This document shows positions 1 to 6,437 of a stretch of 6,749 bases of DNA, piece by piece. A program made the position numbers and the translations under genes. Source of the stretch: Nitrospira sp. (lineage in GTDB: Bacteria; UBA9089; CG2-30-40-21; SBAY01). Location of the stretch: contig SBAY01000127.1 of the NCBI GenBank assembly GCA_005239945.1, forward strand, positions 1 through 6,749, written 5' to 3'. A model generated the notes under the pieces. The model was given only the letters and a program-made list of their open reading frames with translations. It was not told where the DNA came from and searched no databases. Each line of letters begins with the position of its first letter. Positions within the stretch are counted from its first letter, which is position 1.

Positions 1-2111
1 CTACATAAGTATCGATTACTTCTGGAGTAAATATAAGTTTAGTCTTAGCTGATTTATGAGGTAATTTAACAGGTGGTGCAGGAGCTGGCGGTGCTGGTGA
101 AGGAGGAGTAGGTTGAGTCTTGAAGAAACTCATCCGAAGAATCATAAAATCATCTATATTTATCTGAGTATCATCATTATAATTAGCCTCATCATTCCAG
201 GTGGGTTGCCCTGGCATAGATTTATAGGCATTTCGTAATACCATAAAATCTGCAATATCCACTACCCCATCGTTATTAGAATCTCCATTTAAAAGGGTAA
301 GGGTAGCCACGATAGTTTTTGTCCCTGGATAAACTACTATTCCAGTAATAGTCCCCGGAGCTACACCATAAGTATCAGCTTGTAATGTATAAGTTCCTGG
401 GACAACTTCTGGAAAAGAGTAATAACCCTCTACCTCGGTAGTAGTTGTGCCTACCCCTACTAATGTAACTAAAATTCCAGCATTAGTCCCTGTATCTTTT
501 GGCGGGTCAATTACTACATATCCCTCCATACTACCGTATTCATAGATATTTATAGTACTTCCATTAGTAGCAACTGGAATAGGTTGATTATTATTATCTT
601 TAAGTACCGTATAGCGATTATTAGGTGCATCAAATACAAAGTAAATAGTAGCCATCCCAGGTGCTTTTGCTTTAAATCTAATCTTAGCTAATATCCCTGA
701 ACCAGTAGCAGTATTAGTAGCGGGTACTAACCCAACGCTATAATCAATATATCCTGATGTATTACTGGCAGCATTATAAAGCACTAAAGTATTGGTAGGA
801 AACTCACCTTGACTAATCTGTATTAATGGAGTACCATGCACATCATCCAATACCTCTAAACGTGAAGGGTCAAAATTAATAGATACATCTAGCCCTGCCA
901 AATTCACCACATCCTTTAGCCAGACATCTAAAACAAACTCATCGCCTTTGCTAACAATTTTACTCTCAGGCTTAATCTCTAAGCGGGTACTGCATAGGAC
1001 ATCAAACAAGGCATTAGCAGAGAAATCAGTTTTAAGACTATTAGCCATCACTGTCTTAGTTCCCCTTACTTGTAAAGGGAAAGTAAATGTAATCAAAAAA
1101 GTACCAGCATCATTAGTAGTAATCATAGCAATAGTAGGAATAGTGCCAAATCTTATAACTATTGATTCTGTAGAAAGATATCCTGTCCCTTCTACAGTAA
1201 TAACAGTGCCAACAGTACCAGAGGTAGGGAATACAGTAATACTTACAGGCAAAGGTCCTTTTAACCAAGGAGTATAATCAATATTACCAGAAAAACTACC
1301 AACCTGTGGAGGGTCAGAACCCCACCAGTTATACTCAGCTTTTTGCATACTATCTGTTTGTAGATTGTATATTTGATTGTTATATATATTATTGTAGATA
1401 AGGTTGAAAACTACTGAAGATTTACAGTAAATTCCAATCCCCCCACCATTTAGATTACCTGTACCTCCTATGTTGTCCCTAATAGTATTATTATATTTTA
1501 TCATGTTATTATCTGATGAATCTAAATATATACCTGCACCAACTCCACCACTACCACCAGAATACCCATAGTCACCTACTCCTCCGCTGCCGCCAGTGTT
1601 ATTTGATATGGTATTTCCTGATATGGTATTATTGGTTGATGATGAAAGATATATACCTGCACCAATTCCTCCTGTACCACTAGAATTAAGCTCTCCACTT
1701 GCTCCTCCGCTGCCGCCAGTATTATTTGATATGGTATTTCCTGATATGGTATTATTGATTGATGATAAAAGATATATGCTTGCACCAATTCCTCCTACAC
1801 CACCAGAACCAGCGTAGCCGCCTTTTCCTCCACTGCCACCAGTGTTATTTGATATGGTATTTCCTGATATGATGTTATTAGTTGATGATGAAAGATATAT
1901 ACCTGCACCAACTCCTCCTGTACTACTAGAAGATTGATTGCCACCTGTTCCTCCATTCTGTCCTATACCACCAGCAATAAAGTTCTTTCTAATAGTAAAG
2001 TTCCGACAGTTTATGTGAACAATCCGTCCTAAGTTTGTAGATCCAGAACCAGTTGTAGCCAAAGTTTGGTTTTCAATGGTTGTCGATGTTGTAATTCCAT
2101 AGTAGTAATGA
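1..2111 (-). CDS. C-terminal part of frameshifted modular surface protein (beta-helix, IPT-like, cohesin, dockerin); runs off the left edge
   Basis: This minus-strand frame has no stop from the 37-bp duplication down to position 2, and the protein continues outside the window. I translated it by hand. Removing one duplication copy joins it to the upstream fragment (2073-3092). In the joined numbering, a NosD-like helix continues to a closing YNWWGSDPP motif (W577, W578). Next come an IPT/TIG-like module (about 602-686, TSGTVGT), a cohesin-like module (690-837, LAGLDVSINFDPSRLEV and GSGILAKIRFKA), and a CarboxypepD_reg/SdrB-like beta-sandwich (about 839-919, VEGYYSFPEVVPGTYTL). A dockerin follows (924-978) with two EF-hand-like loops; the first has D925, N927, D929, D933 and D936. 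A Pro-rich linker (979-1018) leads into an unseen domain. The expected location is extracellular or on the cell surface. This fragment has no start of its own, so as sequenced it would not be made. Module order is clear; individual domain names rest on motif recognition. Confidence 0.8.
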
Positions 2112-2651
2112 AATGGTTGTCGATGTTGTAATTCCATAGTAGTAATGAATTGGTTCACCATTATAAGTATTAGTAGAATAAATAGTATTGTTGAAACTTG
2201 ATGAATCAATATAAATACCATATCCATTACCAGAACTACCACCTGAACCACCGTAGTTACCTCCTGCTCCCCCGGTACCGCCAATGTTGCTTGATATAAT
2301 ATTTTCTGATATGATGTTATTGGTTGATGATGAAAGATATATACCTGCACCAATTCCTCCTGTACCACCAGAACCATGGTTTCCTCCTGTTCCTCCATTA
2401 CCACCAGTGTTATTTGATATGGTATTTCCTGATATGGTGTTCGTTTCTGATTGATGAAGGTATATTCCAACACCAATTCCACCTTGCCCACCAGTCTGAG
2501 ACTCATCACTACTATTACCACCAGAACCCCCCATACTGGTTCCAATAGTATTAGTGCTAATAATGTTATTGTTGGATTGATAAAGATAGATTCCTGCTCC
2601 CACATTCCCTGGTTGACCAGTAGAACCTGAGAGTCCATTATCTCCTTTATT
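1472..2651 (-). repeat. Intragenic 123-bp (41-residue) beta-helix repeats
   Basis: Units of 123 bp start at about 1595, 1718 and 1841, and at 2283 and 2406. More diverged units lie near 1472 and 2529. Roughly the first 75 bases of each unit are close to identical, encoding GIGAGIYLSSSTNNxISGNTISNNTGG. The Gly-rich remainder varies. The period is a multiple of three, so unit gain or loss would keep the frame. The two blocks are separated by a non-repetitive segment that carries the 37-bp duplication. High DNA identity suggests recent expansion or gene conversion. Confidence 0.85.
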
Positions 2652-3092
2652 ATCATGGATATAATTATTCGTAATCACAACCCCTGAAACATTCTCCAAA
2701 TACACTCCCTGCTTTGCATATTGGATCAGACAATAACTAATTTGACTTCCATTGGCTCCACTACCAGAAAGTTTAATATTTTGCCAATCTCCTGCATAAG
2801 GTGTATATTTATTAGAAGTAAAGGTAATCGTTCCATCGGAAGTACCAACAGCAATCAATGAACCATAAGCAATTAGAGATGTATTAGTAGCAAATTTTAT
2901 AATTACTCCTGAATTAATTGTCAAATTTGCCCCTTCAGGGACAATTACATCTCCTGCAATTACATAAGGACTTCCTGCTAAATTCCATGTACCTGTTTGG
3001 GACCCACTCACATATGTTGTTGCACAAGCAACATGGGGGATAAAGAATAATCCCATACTAATCAAAATTTTTCTTACCATTCTTTTTCTCAT
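2073..3092 (-). CDS. N-terminal part of secreted right-handed parallel beta-helix protein, frameshifted at its 3' end
   Basis: The ORF encodes 339 residues. Residues 1-24 form a Sec signal peptide: basic MRKRMVRK, a hydrophobic core, and an A-C-A cleavage site before TTYVSG. The rest is a NosD/Beta_helix-type solenoid with rungs of the form GIYLSSSTNNIIS-x-N-x-IS-x-N. These alternate with very Gly-rich loops. The motif GEPIHYYYG near the end matches the helix-break motif of NosD-like proteins, whose partner segment (GRIVHINCRNFTI) lies in the next fragment. The last 12 residues (SLLLWNYNIDNH) are out of frame, from the first copy of a 37-bp duplication, and the TGA stop is therefore premature. 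The start is fixed by an ATGA overlap with the upstream stop and by GAGGAG at 3101-3106, eight bases from the ATG. The product is probably an exported adhesin or polysaccharide-binding protein; no catalytic motif is evident. Confidence 0.88.
   Translation of the reverse strand: MRKRMVRKILISMGLFFIPHVACATTYVSGSQTGTWNLAGSPYVIAGDVIVPEGANLTINSGVIIKFATNTSLIAYGSLIAVGTSDGTITFTSNKYTPYAGDWQNIKLSGSGANGSQISYCLIQYAKQGVYLENVSGVVITNNYIHDNKGDNGLSGSTGQPGNVGAGIYLYQSNNNIISTNTIGTSMGGSGGNSSDESQTGGQGGIGVGIYLHQSETNTISGNTISNNTGGNGGTGGNHGSGGTGGIGAGIYLSSSTNNIISENIISSNIGGTGGAGGNYGGSGGSSGNGYGIYIDSSSFNNTIYSTNTYNGEPIHYYYGITTSTTISLLLWNYNIDNH
2075..2149. repeat. Exact 37-bp tandem duplication causing a frameshift
   Basis: Positions 2075-2111 are repeated exactly at 2112-2148, and identity extends one base further (2149). 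Because 37 is 1 modulo 3, the second copy shifts the reading frame of the beta-helix gene. The frame to the right (codon low coordinate 0 mod 3) and the frame to the left (2 mod 3) become one continuous frame when one copy is removed. The repaired junction reads GITTSTTIENQTLATT. This is either a recent slippage or duplication event or an assembly artefact at a read or scaffold join. Confidence 0.95.
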
Positions 3093-3106
3093 GTTTTTGT
3101 CTCCTC
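3089..3106 (-). promoter_or_regulatory. ATGA stop-start overlap with Shine-Dalgarno for the beta-helix gene
   Basis: The TGA stop of the glycosyltransferase gene (3091-3089) overlaps the ATG of the beta-helix gene (3092-3090) as ATGA. A GAGGAG Shine-Dalgarno sequence (3106-3101) lies eight bases upstream, inside the preceding gene. This arrangement usually means translational coupling in one operon. The frameshift upstream in the glycosyltransferase could therefore also lower translation of the surface protein. Confidence 0.85.
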
Positions 3107-5002
3107 TTTTCTAAATTTTTTTGATATTATCTGTAACATTTTTTTGGCATAAGAGTTATTTGAATCAATCTCTAAAATATAATTAAATTCTTTCCTTGCC
3201 TCCTCAAATAGTCCTTTATTATAATAAAGTAAACCTAAATTTTTATGTACCTCAATATTATTAGGCTCAAGTTTAATTACCTCCTTACATTCAAAAATGA
3301 CTTTATCTGTCATTCCTAAATAGTGATAAACTCTCGCTAAACTATAGTGAGTTTCTACATTTTTAGGATATATTTTACCCATCTTTATATATATTGTAAT
3401 TGCTTTCTTGAAATCCTTTTTTTCTTCATAAACCTTTCCTAATCCTCTATAAGCCTCTATATTATTAGGTTCTTTTCTTAAAACTTTATTAAATTCTTCA
3501 ATAGCTTTATTATATTCTTTTTTCTCTGAATATACTGATCCAAGATTATTTCGAGCCAATGTATAATCAGATATTATCTTTAAAGATTCCTTGATTTCTC
3601 GAATTGCCTTATCATACATACCTAACTTATAATAGAGAATGCCACGATGGCGTAATATACTAGCATCATCATGAACTATATCCATAATCCTTTGATCTTT
3701 AAAAATTTCTTTATCATGAAGACCACGATGTCTAAATTTAGGTCTACTATTATCAAGTATTTTACCTAATTTAATGTTTTTTAAAAATATTTGATATAAC
3801 GCTCCTGTAGGCACTAATGTATAATCTTTAACCATATTTTCTTTTCCTTTAATTAATGAAAAATAGAAGGGATACTTTGCTATATTTTCATTTACAATAG
3901 AGTTAAACCGCTCTTTCATAATATTCTCTAATTCTATTGGATGTAAAGATTCCATCGGTGTAAATGTGAATTTTAACCATGGATAGTTCTTTTTTATTTG
4001 TTCAACATACCAATTTTGATGTAGATAACTTAGCAAAAGAACAGTTATATCTTGACGATATCTTTCTACATAGTAAAGATACCATGTAGGAAAAATATCA
4101 TCATCCCCTGCTGCAAATACAATAGCATTTTCTTTTAACTGACTTAAAATATTAAAACCTCTCTCATAACCAAAATAATAGAGCTGTTCATTATTATAGA
4201 AATAATGCATTTTAAGTGGGATAATTGGTGATAGAATAAGTACTCCTGAAAGAAAATAAAGAATTAGATTATTTTTAAATTTATAAAACCACATAAGCAA
4301 ACTTTGAATTTCACATCCAATCCAAATTACAAATATTATAAATGCAGGGATATAATAATCCTCTATATTTGCAATATGATAACGAATAGAATGAATTATA
4401 TCAGCTAAGATTATTAAAAAAAGAAATATAAATAGAGGAATCTTTCTATAAAACAATATAAAACCCCCTATTAAACCCACTATAACAAAAATAAAAAATT
4501 GATGAGTGAAAAAATGGTTTATATGATACATTAAATTCTGCAATTGTTCATGTAAAGATGTAGAAAAGTAACCTCCATAACCAAACCCACTTATCTGGTT
4601 AATAAATCTCTTAAGGGTAGATGGAGTATTCCAATTCAAAGGTGGATTTTGACTTCCTCGAATTGGAAGATATAGCCATATTAAAAGAGGTAATAGAAAG
4701 AATACAAACATTTTTACTATAGAGCTAAGATTAGGGAATCTTTTGTACGAGACTTTGATCCTTAATGTACTTTTTACCCTACTTTTTATTTTTACCTCTT
4801 CAAACTCCCTCCACCAATTTCGCCAGCAGTATATTAGAATAAAATAAATACTTCCAGGAACTAAAAATATAGTTTGCATGTGATGGGTGAAGGATAAACC
4901 GAGGGTGAAAGAGAAGAGGTAGAGTAAGCGTTGAGCCTGGAGCTTTGAGCCTGGAGTTTTTTGCTCTCTGCTCCGTGCTCCGTGCTCATTGCTTCTTGCC
5001 AT
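3089..5002 (-). CDS. C-terminal part of split DUF2723/TMEM260-like membrane glycosyltransferase with TPR tail
   Basis: The ORF has 637 codons, but the ATG at 5002 and about the first 25 residues (MARSNEHGARS...) come from a heptamer repeat tract read out of frame. Homologous sequence begins at RLLYLFSFTLGLSFTHHMQ, a well-conserved DUF2723 segment. Several hydrophobic helices follow, such as MFVFFLLPLLIWLYLPI and FFIFVIVGLIGGFILFY. A soluble part carries the family motif GDDDIFPTWYLYYVERYRQD (ORF residue ~299). From residue ~445 to ~620 there are about five TPR units, for example AIEEFNKVLRKEPNNIEAY. Human TMEM260 is an O-mannosyltransferase of the GT-C superfamily. By family, this protein would transfer a sugar from a lipid donor to an exported acceptor at the membrane. 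The family call is strong; the substrate is unknown. As sequenced, this fragment lacks the catalytic first loop. Confidence 0.85.
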   Translation of the reverse strand: MARSNEHGARSREQKTPGSKLQAQRLLYLFSFTLGLSFTHHMQTIFLVPGSIYFILIYCWRNWWREFEEVKIKSRVKSTLRIKVSYKRFPNLSSIVKMFVFFLLPLLIWLYLPIRGSQNPPLNWNTPSTLKRFINQISGFGYGGYFSTSLHEQLQNLMYHINHFFTHQFFIFVIVGLIGGFILFYRKIPLFIFLFLIILADIIHSIRYHIANIEDYYIPAFIIFVIWIGCEIQSLLMWFYKFKNNLILYFLSGVLILSPIIPLKMHYFYNNEQLYYFGYERGFNILSQLKENAIVFAAGDDDIFPTWYLYYVERYRQDITVLLLSYLHQNWYVEQIKKNYPWLKFTFTPMESLHPIELENIMKERFNSIVNENIAKYPFYFSLIKGKENMVKDYTLVPTGALYQIFLKNIKLGKILDNSRPKFRHRGLHDKEIFKDQRIMDIVHDDASILRHRGILYYKLGMYDKAIREIKESLKIISDYTLARNNLGSVYSEKKEYNKAIEEFNKVLRKEPNNIEAYRGLGKVYEEKKDFKKAITIYIKMGKIYPKNVETHYSLARVYHYLGMTDKVIFECKEVIKLEPNNIEVHKNLGLLYYNKGLFEEARKEFNYILEIDSNNSYAKKMLQIISKKFRKEETKT

Positions 5003-5424
5003 TTTAGTAAGATGAAGATTAGTAGTGTAGCAAACAAAGCATTTAGTGTGTACTTCTCAGCTATTACTGCCTGTTCCCAGAAGGTAGTAGCAAAGGCAAG
5101 CATTAATGCTCCAACTATTGCCGGAATAAGGGATGAGAGATAAGGGATGGGTTTATTTTCCTCACTTCTTACTTCCCACTTCATACTTCCTACTTTTAAG
5201 ATAATGAAATACACCATCATACAAGATATGGAAGCACACAACGCAGAAGATAAGTTCATCCGATAGGCAATGTTACCTACTGGCAGGATAGTCATCCATA
5301 GTTTTCCAAGCAAGCAATAGAATGGATAACCAGTTGGATGTGGAATACCAAGCACATAAGCAGCGGTAACCATATCCCCTGAGTCATGAAACCCAATCGT
5401 AGGAGTAAGGGTATGTAAATACAC
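4861..5424 (-). CDS. Middle part of split DUF2723 glycosyltransferase (GT-C first loop and membrane helices)
   Basis: This frame opens with GTG at 5424, two codons after a TAG at 5430-5428. I see no Shine-Dalgarno sequence, so the GTG is not a natural start. It holds the diagnostic DUF2723 N-terminal segment: LTPTIGFHDSGDMVTAAY, LGIPHPTGYP, then membrane helices and FWEQAVIAEKYTLNALF. The acidic residues after the first helix (HDSGD) occupy the place of the GT-C catalytic acidic motif. After LLKWQEA the reading enters the heptamer tract, and everything after KLQAQ (SSRLNAYSTSS... to the TAG at 4861) is out of frame. The genuine continuation is RLLYLFSFTLG in the frame of the 3089-5002 ORF. 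Residues ~80-100 (SMKWEVRSEENKPIPYLSSL) are encoded by two other heptamer tracts and look like an inserted loop between helices. Confidence 0.8.
   Translation of the reverse strand: MYLHTLTPTIGFHDSGDMVTAAYVLGIPHPTGYPFYCLLGKLWMTILPVGNIAYRMNLSSALCASISCMMVYFIILKVGSMKWEVRSEENKPIPYLSSLIPAIVGALMLAFATTFWEQAVIAEKYTLNALFATLLIFILLKWQEAMSTEHGAESKKLQAQSSRLNAYSTSSLSPSVYPSPITCKLYF
4924..4993 (-). repeat. Heptanucleotide tract in the glycosyltransferase gene, site of the frameshift
   Basis: Read on the minus strand from 4993, ten successive 7-mers keep perfect register. They include AGCAATG, AGCACGG (twice), AGCAGAG, AGCAAAA and GGCTCAA (twice). The bases at 4931-4942 are repeated exactly at 4945-4956 (period 14, two heptamers). 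Removing one 14-nt period joins the upstream frame (ESKKLQAQ) directly to the downstream frame (RLLYLFSF). Loss of a single heptamer would restore the frame equally well arithmetically. Confidence 0.85.
5123..5196. repeat. Two adjacent heptanucleotide tracts inside the glycosyltransferase gene
   Basis: At 5162-5196 five 7-mers read xxACTTC (last one CTACTTT). At 5123-5150 four 7-mers alternate as GGAATAA, GGGATGA, GAGATAA and GGGATGG (plus strand). Eleven bases separate the tracts. Together they encode a polar stretch between two membrane helices. Confidence 0.85.
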
Positions 5425-5427
5425 TGC

Positions 5428-5601
5428 CTAGCAAATAAAGAATACCACTATTCCTCCCGCATAATCTACTGGAGTAAATGCCCTTGGAACAATCGGCTCA
5501 TCCTTTGGGATAAGAAACCTTGGAATCCTAAAATTTACCTTCCACTTCCTATTCTTCTGCTTTCTGTCCTCTGCCTTCTTCCCTCTGATTTTCTTCCCCA
5601 T
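5428..5601 (-). CDS. N-terminal fragment of the DUF2723 glycosyltransferase, ended by a premature TAG
   Basis: Fifty-seven codons run from ATG 5601-5599 to TAG 5430-5428 in the same frame as the 4861-5424 fragment. The product has a basic cytoplasmic head (MGKKIRGKKAEDRKQKNRKW), then FTPVDYAGGIVVFFIC and the stop. Reading through gives FFIC-x-AVYLHTLTPTIGF, exactly the first membrane helix and catalytic loop expected in this family. The TAG is therefore a nonsense change within one gene, for instance from TTG. The start has GAGG ten bases upstream (5615-5612) and a consensus promoter just before it. The whole ancestral gene would be 5601-3089, or 832 residues after removing 14 nt at the frameshift. 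Much of the basic head is encoded by a heptamer tract (5543-5591). Confidence 0.8.
   Translation of the reverse strand: MGKKIRGKKAEDRKQKNRKWKVNFRIPRFLIPKDEPIVPRAFTPVDYAGGIVVFFIC
5543..5591. repeat. Heptanucleotide tract at the 5' end of the glycosyltransferase gene
   Basis: On the plus strand, seven successive 7-mers run in register, including CTGCTTT, CTGTCCT, CTGCCTT, CTTCCCT and CTGATTT. On the coding strand this is a purine-rich tract that encodes the Lys/Arg-rich cytoplasmic head of the protein. Confidence 0.75.
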
Positions 5602-5653
5602 CTCTTTACCGCCTCACTCATCAATTATACCACTCCTTTATCTACTCTGTCAA
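5602..5653 (-). promoter_or_regulatory. Sigma-70 promoter of the glycosyltransferase/beta-helix operon
   Basis: On the minus strand, TTGACA (5653-5648) and TATAAT (5629-5624) are both perfect consensus hexamers, with an 18-bp spacer. A start point near 5617 would give a leader of about 16 nt, containing GAGG (5615-5612) before the ATG at 5601. The position supports the 5601 start and indicates that the operon is transcribed separately from nrdR. A second TTGACA at 5677-5672 has no good -10 box. Confidence 0.8.
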
Positions 5654-5723
5654 CTAAAAATCATATTCAATTGTCAAAGAACAATCAATCATGTAAATTC
5701 ATTATAGAAATTGTGTAAAAAAG

Positions 5724-5856
5724 GGAAAAGGGAGAAGGTGGAGAAATGAAGAAGGTGATTAAAATCAGGTTATCGGTTATCGGTTATCAGGTAATTATTG
5801 GACCGATTACTGGTTACCGATTACCAATTCTCCCTATTCTCCGCTTCTCCTTACTT
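5724..5856. repeat. 133-nt degenerate heptanucleotide tract with self-complementary arms
   Basis: Nineteen 7-mers can be read in one unbroken register. Examples are GGAAAAG, GGAGAAG, TCGGTTA (twice), TACCGAT, TACCAAT, ATTCTCC and GCTTCTC. The left half is purine-rich and the right half complementary: 5731-5745 pairs imperfectly with 5836-5850, and GGTTATC repeats at 5768-5790 pair with 5810-5825. RNA from this segment could form a long imperfect hairpin just after the nrdR stop. It has no U-run typical of an intrinsic terminator, so I do not call it one. Confidence 0.75.
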
Positions 5857-5870
5857 ACACATTTCCATAA

Positions 5871-6344
5871 TTAGAATTGTTGATTTCTCTCTCCCCCAAA
5901 ACTTTCTTTTATCTCTTCCATAAATGCCCCGGCATCCTTAAATTGCCTATAAACAGAGGCAAATCGTAAATATGCTACCTCATCCAGGGAATGAAGTTTA
6001 TCCATGACTAACTCACCCAGATCTTGACTCCTGATTTCTTTGTCATATTTAGTTTGGATAGTGCCTTCAATTTCATCTACTATTCTTTCCACAGCTTCGG
6101 CATCTATTGAGGTCTTCTCACATGCCTTCATAATGCCTGAAATTAGCTTTTCGCGGTCAAAAGATTCCTGGCTACCATCCCTTTTCATTATTATATAAGG
6201 AATTTTTTTGCGTAATTCTTCATAAGTGGTGAACCTTTTACTACATCTTGAACACTCCCTTCGCCTCCTGATAATTCTCCCTTCACTTATTTCTCTTGAG
6301 TCTAAAACCTTATCTTCTAAGCTATTACAAAATGGACACCTCAT
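5871..6344 (-). CDS. nrdR: Transcriptional repressor NrdR
   Basis: The product has 157 residues, normal for NrdR, and is intact. The N-terminal zinc ribbon has C3-x2-C6 and C31-x2-C34 around the family signature VLDSRE...GRIIRRRREC and KRFTTYE. An ATP-cone follows at about residues 49-139, with MKRDGSQESFDREKL near its start and AYLRFASVYRQF near its end. NrdR senses dATP/ATP through the cone and represses ribonucleotide reductase genes by binding paired NrdR boxes. No reductase gene is present in this window. The start is ATG 6344-6342, with a strong GAGGGG Shine-Dalgarno five bases upstream. A consensus promoter and two candidate NrdR boxes directly upstream suggest autoregulation. The gene appears monocistronic, because the next gene has its own promoter 250 bases downstream. 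Confidence 0.97.
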   Translation of the reverse strand: MRCPFCNSLEDKVLDSREISEGRIIRRRRECSRCSKRFTTYEELRKKIPYIIMKRDGSQESFDREKLISGIMKACEKTSIDAEAVERIVDEIEGTIQTKYDKEIRSQDLGELVMDKLHSLDEVAYLRFASVYRQFKDAGAFMEEIKESFGGERNQQF

Positions 6345-6354
6345 TTTATCCCCT

Positions 6355-6370
6355 CACCAATATATTGATA
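6355..6370. promoter_or_regulatory. Candidate NrdR box 1 (leader side)
   Basis: The core CAATATATTG at 6358-6367 is a perfect palindrome and matches the NrdR-box core CWATATATWG at all ten positions. The outer flanks match poorly. It lies just downstream of the predicted start point of nrdR, where a bound repressor would block initiation or early elongation. Confidence 0.6.
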
Positions 6371-6378
6371 TTGTAAAG

Positions 6379-6437
6379 ATTATACAATACAATATGTAGA
6401 GTTGTCAAGCATTTTTTTATTTTTTTTAAAAATAGTT
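6379..6437 (-). promoter_or_regulatory. Sigma-70 promoter of nrdR with A-tract UP element
   Basis: On the minus strand, TTGACA (6408-6403) and TATAAT (6384-6379) are perfect consensus boxes with an 18-bp spacer. Runs of A directly upstream of the -35 (about 6411-6437) look like an UP element. The predicted start near 6372 gives a leader of about 28 nt ending in GGTGAGGGG. Confidence 0.85.
6387..6402. promoter_or_regulatory. Candidate NrdR box 2 (between -35 and -10)
   Basis: The core CAATATGTAG at 6390-6399 matches the NrdR-box core at nine of ten positions, with fair outer flanks. It fills the spacer between the -35 and -10 hexamers of the nrdR promoter. It lies exactly 32 bp from box 1, three helical turns, the tandem spacing usual for NrdR operators. 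Confidence 0.6.

Noticed and set aside
948..1277. Plus-strand ORF of 109 codons
   Set aside because: It lies antisense to the IPT-like and cohesin-like modules, whose minus-strand frame is open and recognisable. No promoter, ribosome binding site or family pattern is seen.
1576..1817. Short ORFs on both strands with internally repeated protein sequence
   Set aside because: Their repetition (DMVFPDMVLL or IIPYQEIPYQI) is the 123-bp beta-helix repeat read in wrong frames.
2324..2548. Plus-strand ORF of 74 codons rich in His and Tyr
   Set aside because: It is a shadow of the beta-helix repeats on the other strand.
4961..5143. Plus-strand ORF of 60 codons
   Set aside because: It is antisense to conserved DUF2723 sequence and runs through two heptamer tracts.
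4924..5196. Insertion sequence or MITE inside the glycosyltransferase gene
   Set aside because: No transposase, terminal inverted repeats or target duplication; heptamer register explains the sequence better.
5724..5856. CRISPR array or intrinsic terminator
   Set aside because: There are no spaced identical repeats as in CRISPR and no GC-rich stem followed by a T-run. The period is 7 nt throughout.
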